Source of the DNA: Ligustrum vulgare
Taxonomy: Eukaryota > Streptophyta > Magnoliopsida > Lamiales > Oleaceae
Assembly (NCBI GenBank): GCA_963555705.1
Contig: OY743180.1
Span: 34,628,129 to 34,692,128 of the forward strand
Direction of reading: 5' to 3'
DNA length: 64,000 nucleotides
Part shown: one piece after another, positions 1-9,872 of the stretch
Numbering within the stretch: position 1 is the stretch's first letter
Layout: every line of letters begins with the position of its first letter
The notes under the pieces: model-generated
What the model was told of the DNA's origin: nothing
The model's input: only the letters and a program-made list of their open reading frames with translations
The model's database searches: none
Program-made: the position numbers and the translations under genes

Positions 1-403
1 AAAAAAAAAAAGAAGAAAAGAAGTGTTGTTGATTCGAACAAGAAATCAAGAAAATAATATTTGGCAAATCTTTCCAACAATTCTTGTTCCATTAAATTCC
101 TTATTCTTGTTTCCATAAGACTTCTTCTTGAAATAGAATTCTTTTCCATAATTTCTTTTTTTAAATTTCCTAATTCCAATATTTTCCATCAACTTTCCTT
201 ATTTGCACTTTGGGGTTTATTCCACAAGGACCAAATCTGTGACTAGTTTGGTGGGTTCTTTGAGAACGTATGAAAAAGGGAATCGAGAGGAAAAAGGCAG
301 AGTGGTGAGATTAATAGAGGGAAAAAGCCAAATTGAGTGATACACGAGCGATAAAACCCGAGAGGATCTTTATTTAATTTTTCTCTTTTCTTTATTACTA
401 ACC
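1..403 (+). other. Untranslated leader of CRM copy 1
   Basis: This stretch lies between the (unseen) primer site and the gag start and matches the inverted leader of copy 2 at 14543-15170. It opens with an A-rich run at 1-20, the counterpart of the T-runs around 14935-14990. No convincing coding sequence is present; short frames here are chance. Confidence 0.75.
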
Positions 404-1957
404 ATGTCACAGAAGGAAGTTTCGTCAACGGAAAAGGATCTTCAAGATTTTAAAATGCTTGCAATGGTGGAGGAACATTTTGCAAAATGGGAAGCGAGGT
501 TGGATGCCAAGTTGGAAGCAAAATTTGGTTCACAATCCGGCGTGAATGTGGAAAGGGCTAATAATCCGGGGGAGACACGAGGTGCGGGAAATGTTCAACC
601 ACGTCAGGAACAACCACGCAATTTCCCTAATTTACGGAGACCACTAAGGTATGACTTCAACCCACAATTTAGAGCTAGGAATGAACATGTTGAGGTTGTT
701 GATAGTGATGAGGATAGTGGTGAATTGTCTATTACTAGTGTTGGTAGGAGACGAGATCGGAGAGAAAGACGTGATAGGGGATATAGGCGTGATCGTAGGG
801 ATGATGTAGATGGACATGTTGGTAACATTAAAATGTCCATTCCCTCGTTTCAGGGTAAGAGTAATCCGGACGTTTATTTTGAATGGGAAAAGAGGGTAGA
901 ATTAATTTTCGATTGTCATAATTATTCTGAAGCTAAGAAGGTTAAATTGGCAGTCGTAGAATTTACTGATTATGCTATAGTATGGTGGGATCAATTGGTA
1001 ACTAGTAAAAGGAGAAATGGGGAGAGGCCTATTGAAACTTGGGATGAGTTGAAGGCCCTTATGAGAAAATGATTTGTGCCTGGACATTACTATAGGGATC
1101 TGTACCAAAAATTACAAACCCTTTCCCAAGGTAGTAAGAGTGTGGAGGATTACCATAGGGAGATGGAGGTTGCCATGATTCGGGCTAATATAGAGGAAGA
1201 CCCGGAGGCAACCATGGCTAGGTTTTTAAATGGTTTAAATCAAGATATTGCTAATGTTATTGAATTGCAGCATTATATCGATTTGGAGGAGATGCTTCAC
1301 ATGGCCATGAAAGTGGAGCGACAATTAAAAAGGAAGGGAACTTCCAAATTCTCTACCAGTTCCAATTCTTTTGGAAGGTCTACATGGAGTGGGACTTCTA
1401 AAAATGAAGGGATTGTGCAGAAAAATAAATTTGAGGCACCAAAGGGAAAAATAGAGCCACCCAACAAAGGTAAAATTGCTTCTGATTCTCAAACTCCTAG
1501 GACTAGGGATATTCGTTGTTTTAAATGTTCGGGTTTAGGACATATTTCTTCACAATGTCCAAATAAACGAATATTAGTTTTGTGTGATGGGGTATTAAGT
1601 TCGGAGGATGAGAAAGGGGGAGAAGTGGAGGATGAGTATAAGGATATGCCAGCTCTAGAGGATGTTAGTGAAAATGATGATGCGGACTATGCAGTAGCTA
1701 AATCACTTGTCACTAGGAGAGCCCTTAGTACTCAAGTTAAGGTGGAAGAGTCGGGTGAGCAGCGAGAAAATATATTTCATACTAGGTGCTTTGTGAATAA
1801 CAAGGTGTGTAGTTTGATAATAGATGGGGGTAGTTGTGCGAACGTTGCTAGCACTACTCTAGTAGAGAAATTGTGCCTACCTATGCTAAAACACCCTAGG
1901 CCATATAAGCTACAGTGGTTAAATGAATCGGACGAGATTAAGGTAAATAAAAAGTGA
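404..1957 (+). pseudogene. gag: gag plus protease N-terminus, CRM copy 1, broken
   Basis: Gag forms the capsid that packages the element RNA; the downstream protease processes the polyprotein. The frame starts at ATG 404 in a good plant context (ACCATG), and the same start is used in copy 2. A charged Arg/Asp-rich N-terminal part is followed by the capsid region (about 840-1330) and a CCHC zinc knuckle, CFKCSGLGHISSQC, near 1518-1560. The protease active-site region has an IIDGGS motif near 1820. Breaks: CGA to TGA at 1070-1072 (copy 2 reads Arg there), and just before the frame ends near 1957 about 225 bp present in copy 2 (12775-13000) is missing, removing the rest of the protease. Reading resumes in another frame at about 2053. 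Confidence 0.85.
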
Positions 1958-1970
1958 GGAAGAGAGAAAG

Positions 1971-2105
1971 AGGGTCGGGACCACGAACCCGGAAAAAGGA
2001 GAGTTGAGTGAACAGAAGAGGGTCGGGACCACGATCCCGGAAAAAATGAGAGTTGTGTGAAAAACCGAGAGTTGGGACCACGATCCCAGAAAAAGGAGAG
2101 GGTGT
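1971..2105 (+). repeat. 48-bp tandem repeat in the protease-RT linker (copy 1)
   Basis: Three tandem units begin at about 1971, 2019 and 2068. Each encodes a 16-residue block with the core [11 protein letters not shown]. The second unit carries one extra base near 2045 relative to copy 2, which shifts the frame. The repeat sits in the linker between protease and reverse transcriptase, so it is probably a spacer and not catalytic. Confidence 0.8.
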
Positions 2106-5100
2106 GAAGAGTGCCAGTAAAAGAGAGAAAACAAAGGTAAGCTTCTACGCAAAACAGAGTGATATCACCAAAGCTATTTCTACAAATAAACCTGTGATTT
2201 TACTAATGTACAAGGAATCTCTCCTTGTGCTCGATGAAGCTGACCACTCCCTCCCCAGTTTAGCTGTGTCTCTTTTGCAGGAATTTGCAGATTTATTTCC
2301 CGAGGAGATTCCGAGTGGGCTGCCGCCAATTCGAGGGATTGAACACCAGATTGACTTCGTGCCAGGAGCGGTCATTCCAAACAGGCCAGCTTATAGGAGC
2401 AATCCAGAAGAGACCAAGGAGCTACAAAAGCAGGTTGAAGAGCTGCTGAAAAAGGGCTATGTTCGGGAAAGCATGAGCCCATGTGCAGTACCAGTTCTAT
2501 TGGTACCCAAAAAGGATGGGACTTGGAGGATGTGCGTGGACTGTAGGGCAGTCAACAATATTACGGTAAAGTATCGCCATCCCATACCTAGACTTGATGA
2601 CATGCTTGATGAACTTTATGGTGCTAGTATTTTTAGTAAAATAGACCTTAAGAGTGGTTATCACCAAATTCGTATGAAAGAAGGTGATGAATGGAAAACC
2701 GCCTTCAAAACCAAATATGGTTTATATGAATGGATGGTTATGCCGTTCGGCCTCTCAAATGCACCTAGCACTTTTATGAGATTAATGAATCATATCTTGC
2801 GTGCTTACATTGGTAAATTTGTCGTGGTATACTTTGATGACATTCTGGTATATAGTAAGAACTTAGGTGATCACATTGAACATTTAAGATCTGTTTTGGA
2901 AGTTTTGAAAACTGAGAAACTATATGCTAATTTTAAAAAGTGTACTTTTTGCATGGAAAAGGTAATTTTTCTTGGTTTTGTCGTTAGTTCTAATGGTGTT
3001 GAGGTCGATGAGGAGAAAATTCGTGCTATTAAAGAATGACCAACTCCCAAAAGTATTACGGAGGTTAGGAGCTTCCACGGGTTGGCTGGGTTTTATAGGA
3101 GATTTGTTAAAGATTTTAGCACACTTGCAGCACCACTCACAGAAGTAGTCAAGAAAAGTGTAGGATTCCATTGGGGGGTAGCACAAGAAAATGATTTCAA
3201 AATGCTTAAGGATAGGTTATGTTCCGCACCGGTTTTGGCTTTACCTAACTTTAACCAAACCTTTGAGATTGAGTGTGATGCATCAGGAATAGGTATTGGA
3301 GCTGTTCTTGTGCAGGAAAAAAGACCGATTGCATTTTTCAGTGAAAAGCTGAGTGGGGCAGTCTTGAATTATCCTACCTACGACAAGGAGCTTTATGCTC
3401 TTGTTCGTGCCTTGGAAACATTGCAGCACTATCTGTGGCCAAAGGAATTCGTTATACACACTGACCACGAGTCACTGAAACACCTCAAGGGGCAAGGTAA
3501 GCTAAACAAAAGACACGCCCGTTGGATGGAATTCATTGAGACCTTTCCATATGTCATTCGCTATAAGCAAGGTAAGGAGAATGTGGTAGCAGATGCCCTT
3601 TCTCGCAGGTATGTTCTCTTAACTTCTTTAAATGCGAAGTTGCTTGGGTTCGAATATATTAAAGGTATGTATGCTAATGACCCTAATTTTTCTACCATTT
3701 ATGCTTCATGTGAAAAAGGTGCAATTGATAAATTTTATAGGCATGATGGCTATTTGTTTAGGGAAAGTAAACTTTGTGTGCCTAATTGTTCTATGCGTGA
3801 ATTGCTTGTGCGTGAGGCTCATGGTGGGGGGTTAATGGGACACTTTGGTGTTACTAAGACATTAGAAACTTTACAAGAGCACTTTTATTGGCCTAAAATG
3901 AAAAGGGATGTTCACCATGTTTGTGGAAGATGCATAACTTGTAAACTATCTAAGTCTAGAGTCTTACCACAAGGTTTGTATACTCCTTTGCCCGTACCTA
4001 ATGAACCTTGGGTAGATATATCTATGTATTTTGTGTTAGGTCTGCCTAGGACAAAAAAAGGTAAAGACTCGATATTTGTGGTGGTAGACAGGTTTAGCAA
4101 AATGGCGCATTTTATTCCTTGTAATAAAACTGATGACGCAACAAACATAGCTGACCTATTCTTTAGGGAGGTTGTGAGACTCCATGGGGTACCTAGGAGT
4201 ATTGTGTCTGATAGGGATGTTAAGTTCCTAAGCTACTTTTGGAAAGTCTTGTGGGGAAAGATGGGTACTAAATTATTATTTTCTACTACATGTCACCCGC
4301 AAACTGATGGCCAAACGGAGGTAGTTAATAGGACATTAGTCCAACTTTTGCGCACTCTAATAAATAAGAATTTAAAAAGTTGGGAGGAATGTTTGCCATT
4401 TGTGGAATTTCCTTATAATCGATCTGTGCATTCTACTACTTCATGTTCGCCTTTTGAAGTTGTTTATGGTTTCAACCCGCTAACTCCTCTTGATTTAATT
4501 CATATACCTGTAGATGAACGGAGCAGTTTGGACGGGGTGAAAAAGGCTAAATTTGTGAGGGCACTTCATGAAAAGGTGAAAGAACAAATTGAAAAGAAAA
4601 ATGAGCGTTATGCGACTCATGCCAACAAAGGTAGGAGGCAAGTGACGTTCGAGCCAGGTGATTGGGTGTGGGTGTACTTGCGAAAGGAGCGATTCCCAAC
4701 CCTAAGAAAGTCTAAGTTGCAGCCAAGAGGCGATGGACCTTTTCAGATCCTTGAAAAGATAAATGAGAATGCATATAAGCTCGATCTTCTAGGTGAGTAT
4801 AATGTGTCTGCTTCATTTAATGTTGCTGATCTTTCTCTGTTTGATGCAGGTGATGATTCGAGGACGAATCCTTTTCAACAGGGAGGGGATGATGAGTTCC
4901 GGAGTGGCTCAACGAGCGTTGACCCGATGCACGTGCCCGTAGGACCAATAACGAGACAAAGAGCCAATAGAATCAAGCAGGCAATGCAAGGATTCATGCA
5001 AGCATGGATGGACGAGTGCTCGAGTGCAAAGACTTCATTTACGTTGCATAGCAAAGTGGAAGAGGAACAAAAGTTGTTATTATGCATTTGGATCAAGGAA

Positions 5101-5145
5101 GAGCAAGAAATTGGGCAGCAATTGAATCACGGCCGTAAAGCCTGA
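2053..5145 (+). pseudogene. pol: pol (RT, RNase H, integrase), CRM copy 1, broken
   Basis: Pol copies the RNA to DNA and integrates it. RT begins near 2477 (SPCAVP, then [10 protein letters not shown]) and has the catalytic YFDD at 2830-2841. RNase H has ECDASG near 3270, HTDHESL near 3460 and VVADALSR near 3585. Integrase has the HHCC zinc site at about 3815-3945 and a D-35-E core whose second Asp is at 4210 and Glu at 4318. The GPF motif lies near 4738. Breaks: TGG to TGA at 3037-3039 with the frame otherwise continuous, and GAT to TAT at 4027, which replaces the first catalytic Asp of the DDE triad with Tyr (copy 2 keeps Asp). The frame continues 256 nt into the 3' LTR, about 25 codons longer than in copy 2 because its stop codon is altered. 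Confidence 0.9.
4879..4889 (+). promoter_or_regulatory. Polypurine tract of CRM copy 1
   Basis: The purine run CAGGGAGGGGA lies directly before the 3' LTR start TGATGAG at 4890. It would prime plus-strand DNA synthesis. It lies inside the pol reading frame, so the sequence is both coding and a priming site. Confidence 0.85.
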
Positions 5146-5354
5146 ATATCACGGCCGTAAATCCAAAATTACGGCCGTAACACTACAATGGCGAAATTAT
5201 GCAGAAGAGGACTTACGGCCGTAACCCACATCTTCACGGCTGTAAAGAGTTTGGTAGTTTTTAATTCAGAATGTTGATTACGGCCGTAAAGGGTATTGTC
5301 ACGGCCGTAACAAATATTTTCAATTTTTAATCCGTCGCTTGATTACGGCCGTAA
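5128..5354. repeat. Phased array of the TTACGGCCGTAA palindrome in the U3 (copy 1)
   Basis: Eight copies of TTACGGCCGTAA or its near form TCACGGCCGTAA start at 5128, 5149, 5169, 5213, 5234, 5278, 5299 and 5343. After the first interval the spacings are 20, 44, 21, 44, 21 and 44 bp, so pairs recur about every 65 bp. The perfect form is a 12-bp palindrome with core CGGCCG. The array ends about 95 bp before the TATA box, a likely upstream activating region for a dimeric factor; that function is inference. Confidence 0.9.
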
Positions 5355-5449
5355 CCTAGGTTCCGAATTTTAAGTTAATGTTTGGCGTTTTTAGCTTTTT
5401 AGTTTAGGATGAATTCTAGTTTATTTTTAGTTGCTTTATTTTCTTTGCC

Positions 5450-5458
5450 TATATATAT
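5450..5458 (+). promoter_or_regulatory. Candidate TATA box in LTR of copy 1
   Basis: TATATATAT followed by GG in the middle of the LTR, downstream of the palindrome array. The same element is conserved in both LTRs of copy 2. It would place RNA initiation at about 5480-5490, marking the U3/R boundary. Confidence 0.65.
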
Positions 5459-5522
5459 GGCTTTATTCAGCATTGTAAAACACAACTTTATTCTTGAAAT
5501 TAATGATATTGAAGGTGAGATA

Positions 5523-5666
5523 TTCCCTTATATTTTCTTCGTGTTCTCTTCGAACAAATTAAACTTATCAAAGGATATGACAACCTTTGTGGCGTTCCCT
5601 TATATTTTCTTCGTGTTCTCTTCGAACAAATTAAACTTATCAAAGGATTTGACAACCTTTGTGGCG
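5523..5666 (+). repeat. 72-bp tandem duplication in LTR of copy 1
   Basis: Two adjacent units begin TTCCCTTATATTTTC at 5523 and 5595 and differ by about one base. Both LTRs of copy 2 have one unit, so this is a private duplication of copy 1 or its subfamily. Confidence 0.85.
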
Positions 5667-5839
5667 TTCCCCCTTTGTGGTTCTTATCTCCGCATCGTAA
5701 CGGGTTTTGGGTTTAATATACCCATAGTTCTTGCGTCGTGAGGTCGGGGTTGCATTGTTACCGTCTACTATCTTGGATTTTAGAGCTTTCCGGCGTTTAA
5801 TTCCGCGTGTTCTTGGTGATCCCATAACGGATCACATCA

Positions 5840-8800
5840 GTAATCTTATAATAGTAATTACTCGCTTCACTCCTTCTCAGACTCCTATTATCTCAAGTAA
5901 TACTTGACATTATAAAAGAGGCTAGGTTGTCGGCATATCTAGTGTGTAGTGTAAAAACCACTCCAAAAGACCAGTATTCTAGGAGCACGTCTTATGCAAT
6001 CAATACAAATAATCACTGGCAAGCAAGTCTTAAAAACTATTTTAAAGTGTACAAAAATAAACTGTGTAATAATAAATATATAGCAATACAAAAACATGAA
6101 ATTTTAAGAACCGTCCTACCTATTGAAACTCTTACCCCCTATTCGTTAAAATTTGGTGTCTACTTCGAATATTACTTCAACTAGACTTACCTACTCCTAG
6201 AACTACCCGTACTCGTGTAATAGTTATTACTCACTTCACTCCTACTCCGACTCCTATTAACTCAAGTAATCTACATCAAACGCACAATAATTATAAATTC
6301 AATATTGAAATCAAAATCGAACTTCTAACTAAAAGATGTGCTTCCCTTGGAAGCAGCTAAGTTGTCCATATTCTCAGTGTATAGAGTCGAAACCATTCCA
6401 AAAGACCAGTATTCTACGACCACACCTTCCGTAATCAATAAAAATAATCAATCATCGTCAAGCAAATCTTAAAAAATATTTGAAAAGTATACAAAAATAA
6501 AGTGTACAATAATAAATCTATTGCAATACAAAAATATGAAATTTCATAAACTTCTCTTACTCCAAATAAAAAAATTTCAGTAAGTATTCCTTACAGTTGT
6601 TACTCTTAATCCCATATTTTTTAAACTTTAGTTCGTATTTCCACTTACAGTCGTACTGCGACATACCTATCCCAAGACCTTCCCCTATCCAAATAAAAGT
6701 TATCAACCTCTTCAACTACTACTCTGACTCCTATTAACTCAGGAAATCTACTTCAAACATACAATAATAATGAATTCAAAATTGAAAACAAAATCAAACA
6801 AGCCATAAGAATTTAAATAAATAAACTACTTCTCTTACGAGCAGCTGAGTTGCAGCCAGTTCATATTGAAAAGCATCCCGGAAAGATAAGAATTCTACCT
6901 AAACAGCTTCTGTAATCGTTAATAACAATCATTCTCAAGCAAATCTTAACAAATATTTAAAAGAAAATAATAGAAAACAATGCAATAATAAATATATAGA
7001 AATATAAGAAGATGAATTTCCATACACTACTCTTACTTCTACTCATGAAATTTTAATAACCGCTCCTACCTATTGTTACTCTTACCCCTATTCCTTAAAA
7101 TTTAGTGTCTACTTCGACTATTACCCGTAATCTTATAATAGTAATTACTCGCTTCGCTCCTTCTCAGACTCCTATTATCTCAAGTAATACTTGACATTAT
7201 AAAAGAGGCTAGGTTGTCGGCATATCTAGTGTGTAGTGTCAAAACCACTCCAAAAGACCAGTATTCTACGAGCACGTCTTATGCAATCAATACAAATAAT
7301 CACTGGCAAGCAAGTCTTAAAAAATATTTTGAAGTGTACAAAAATAAACTGTGCAATAATAAATATATAGCAATACAAAAACATGAAATTTTAAGAACCG
7401 TCCTACCTATTGTTACTCTTACCCCCTATTCGTTAAAATTTGGTGTCTACTTCGAATATTACTCCAACTAGACTTACCTACTCCTAGAACTACCCGTACT
7501 CGTGTAATAGTTATTACTCACTTCACTCCTACTCCGACTCCTATTAACTCAAGTAATCTACATCAAACGCACAATAATTATAAATTCAATATTGAAATCT
7601 AAATCGAACTTCTAACTAAAAGATGTGCTTCCCTTGGAAGCAGCTAAGTTGTCCATATTCTCAGTGTATAGAGTCGAAACCATTCCAAAAGACCAGTATT
7701 CTACGACCACACCTTCCGTAGTCAATAAAAATAATCAATCATCGTCAAGCAAATCTTAAAAAATATTTTAAAAGTATACAAAAATAAAGTGTACAATAAT
7801 AAATCTATTGCAATACAAAAATATGAAGTTTCATAAACTTCTCTTACTCCAAATAAAAAAATTTCAGTAAGTATTCCTTACAGTTGTTACTCTTAATCCC
7901 ATATTTTTTAAACTTTAGTTCCTATTTCCACTTACACTCGTACTGCGACATACCTATCCATAGACCTTCCCCTATCCAAATAAAAAGTTATCAACCTCTT
8001 CAAATACTACTCTGACTCCTATTAACTCAGGAAATCTACTTCAAACATACAATAATAATGAATTCAAAATTGAAAACAAAATCTAACAGGCCATAAGAAT
8101 TTAAATAAATAAACTACTTCTCTTACGAGCTGCTGGGTTGCAGCCAGTCAAAGTGTCCATATTGAAAAGCATCCCGAAAAGATAAGAATTCTACGTAAGC
8201 AGCTTCTGTATTCGTTAATAACAATCATTCTCAAGCAAATCTTAACAAATATTTAAAAGAAAAAAATTGAAAACAATGCAATAATAAATATATATCAATA
8301 TAAGAAGATGAATTTCCATACACTACTCTTACTTCTACTCATGAGATTTTAATAACCGCTCCTACCTATTGTTACTCTTACCCCTATTCCTTAAAATTTA
8401 GTGTCTACTTCGACTATTACCCGTAATCTTATAATAGTAATTACTCGCTTCACTCCTTCTCAGACTCCTATTATCTCAAGTAATACTTGACATTATAAAA
8501 GAGGCTAGGTTGTCGGCATATCTAGTGTGTAGTGTCAAAACCACTCCAAAAGACAAGTATTCTACGAGCACGTCTTATGCAATCAATACAAATAATCACT
8601 GGCAAGCAAGTCTAAAAAAATATTTTAAAGTGTACAAAAATAAACTGTGCAATAATAAATATATAGCAATACAAAAACATGAAATTTTAAGAACCGTCCT
8701 ACCTATTGTTACTCTTACCCCCTATTCGTTAAAATTTGGTGTCTACTTCGAATATTACTCCAACTAGACTTACCTACTCCTAGAACTACCCGTACTCGTG

Positions 8801-8945
8801 TAATAGTTATTACTCACTTCACTCCTACTCCGACTCCTATTAACTAAAGTAATCTACATCAAACGCACAATAATTATAAATTCAATATTGAAATCTAAAT
8901 CGAACTTCTAACTAAAAGATGTGCTTCCCCTTGAAGCAGCTAAGT
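5840..8945. repeat. A-B-C satellite, block 1
   Basis: The block starts inside a C subunit next to copy 1 and ends inside a B subunit split by copy 2. Starts: A at 5918, 7205 and 8501; B at 6350, 7637 and 8933; C at 6839 and 8127. A-to-A distances are 1287 and 1296 bp. A opens with GAGGCTAGGTTG, B with GAAGCAGCTAAGTTGTCC, C with GAGCAGCTGAGTTGCAGCC or GAGCTGCTGGGTTGCAGCC. The three subunits share motifs such as CAGTATTCTACG, CAAGCAAATCTTAA and GACTCCTATTA, which shows common origin. No gene was seen. The first five bases, GTAAT, are the expected target-site copy of element copy 1, but the matching left copy is outside the window. Confidence 0.95.
8941..8945. other. Left target-site duplication of CRM copy 2 (TAAGT)
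   Basis: TAAGT precedes the LTR terminus at 8946 and is repeated at 16101-16105. Removing the element and one TAAGT restores an uninterrupted B subunit (GCAGCTAAGTTGTCC). Confidence 0.93.
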
Positions 8946-9255
8946 TGATGTGATCCGTTATGGGGATCACCAAGAACACGCGGAATTAAACGCCAGAAAG
9001 CTCTAAAATCCAAGATAGTAGACGGTAACAATGCAACCCCGACCTCACGACGCAAGAACTATGGGTATATTAAACCCATAACCCGTTACGATGCGGAGAT
9101 AAGAACCACAAAGGGGGAACGCCACAAAGGTTGTCAAATCCTTTGATAAGTTTAATTTGTTCGACGAGAACACGAAGAAAATATAAGGGAATATCTCACC
9201 TTCAATATCATTAATCTCAAGAATAAAAGTTGTGTTTTACAATGCTGAATAAAGC

Positions 9256-9264
9256 CATATATAT
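9256..9264 (-). promoter_or_regulatory. Candidate TATA box, left LTR of copy 2
   Basis: TATATATA-type run on the minus strand in the same LTR position as 5450 in copy 1 and 15495 in the right LTR. Being in the 3' LTR, it could drive transcription leftward into the satellite. Confidence 0.55.
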
Positions 9265-9360
9265 AGGCAAAGAAAATAAAGCAACTAAAAATAAACTAGA
9301 ATTCAACCTATACTAAAAAGCTAAAAACGCCTAACATTAACTTAAAATTCGGAACCTAAT

Positions 9361-9623
9361 TTACGGCCGTGTAAATGACCTTTACGGCCGTAATCACGCT
9401 ACGGATTAAAAATTGACAACATATGTTACGGCCGTGAAGATGACCTTTACGGCCGTAATCAATACTCTGAATTAAAACTACTAAACTTTTTACGGCCGTG
9501 AAGATGTGGGTTACGGCCGTAAGTCCTCTTCTGCATAATTTCGCCATTGTATTGTTACGGCCGTAATTTTGGCTTTACGGCCGTGAATCCGTTATGGCCG
9601 TAATATCAGGATTTACGACCGTG
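9361..9623. repeat. TTACGGCCGTAA palindrome array, left LTR of copy 2
   Basis: Ten copies or near-copies start at 9361, 9382, 9426, 9447, 9490, 9511, 9555, 9575, 9592 and 9612. Spacings are 21, 44, 21, 43, 21, 44, 20, 17 and 20 bp, so the alternation seen in copy 1 is kept. One member of a pair is often the full palindrome and the other ends in TGA. The copy at 9361 has an altered end, and those at 9592 and 9612 have single changes in the core. Confidence 0.9.
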
Positions 9624-9861
9624 ATTCCATTGCTGCCCAATTTCTTGTTCTTCTTTGATCCCAATGTATTACAATAATTTTGGCTCCTCTTCCACATTGT
9701 TATGCAACGTAAATGAAGTCTTTGCACTAGAGCACTCGTCCATCCACGCTTGCATGAATCCTTGCATTGTCTGCTTAATTCTTTTGGCTCTTTGTCTCGT
9801 TATTGGTCCTACGGGCATGTGCAACGGGTCAACGTTCTTCGAGCCACTCCGGAACTCATCA

Positions 9862-9872
9862 TCCCCTCCCAG
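9862..9872 (-). promoter_or_regulatory. Polypurine tract of CRM copy 2
   Basis: On the minus strand CTGGGAGGGGA directly precedes the LTR start TGATGAG. It matches the tract at 4879-4889 and lies within pol. Confidence 0.85.

Larger units (their letters stand above)
1..5839 (+). mobile_element. CRM-type Ty3/gypsy LTR retrotransposon, copy 1 (5' LTR outside window)
   Basis: The order leader, gag, protease, RT, RNase H, integrase, polypurine tract and 3' LTR is visible on the plus strand, and the sequence is closely similar to copy 2 at 8946-16100. The 5' LTR and primer site lie before base 1. The 3' LTR ends in CATCA at 5839 and satellite begins at once. CRM placement rests on the RT/RNase H/INT sequence type, the absence of a classical chromodomain, and a pol frame that continues past the polypurine tract into the 3' LTR, a known trait of that clade. 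Reina or Galadriel chromoviruses are the alternatives. The copy is dead: stops at 1070 and 3037, a deletion of about 225 bp in the protease region, a +1 shift near 2045 and a mutated integrase catalytic residue. Confidence 0.85.
4890..5839 (+). repeat. 3' LTR of CRM copy 1 (950 bp)
   Basis: The LTR runs from TGATGAGTTCC to GGATCACATCA and matches both 916-bp LTRs of copy 2. It is longer because of a 72-bp tandem duplication (5523-5666), partly offset by fewer palindromic motifs. The U3 begins with the end of the pol coding sequence, followed by the palindrome array and a TATA box at 5450. Satellite starts at 5840. Confidence 0.9.
8946..9861 (-). repeat. 3' LTR of CRM copy 2 (916 bp)
   Basis: The plus-strand ends are TGATGTGATCC and GAACTCATCA. 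It is the same length as the partner at 15185-16100. On the minus strand its first 193 nt hold the end of pol (stop at 9669), followed by the palindrome array and TATA box. Confidence 0.95.

Noticed and set aside
5128..5354. CRISPR-like array
   Set aside because: The repeats are 12-bp palindromes with very short and partly repeated spacers inside a plant LTR; no cas genes and a eukaryotic context.
5927..6184. Recurrent 85-codon frame in A subunits (also 7214, 8510, 16956, 19620, 20915, 31649, 32942, 35511, 50532, 53114 and others)
   Set aside because: It begins at TTG, has no in-frame ATG, matches no recognised family and is broken in several units (for example the short A near 22310). It recurs because the satellite recurs.
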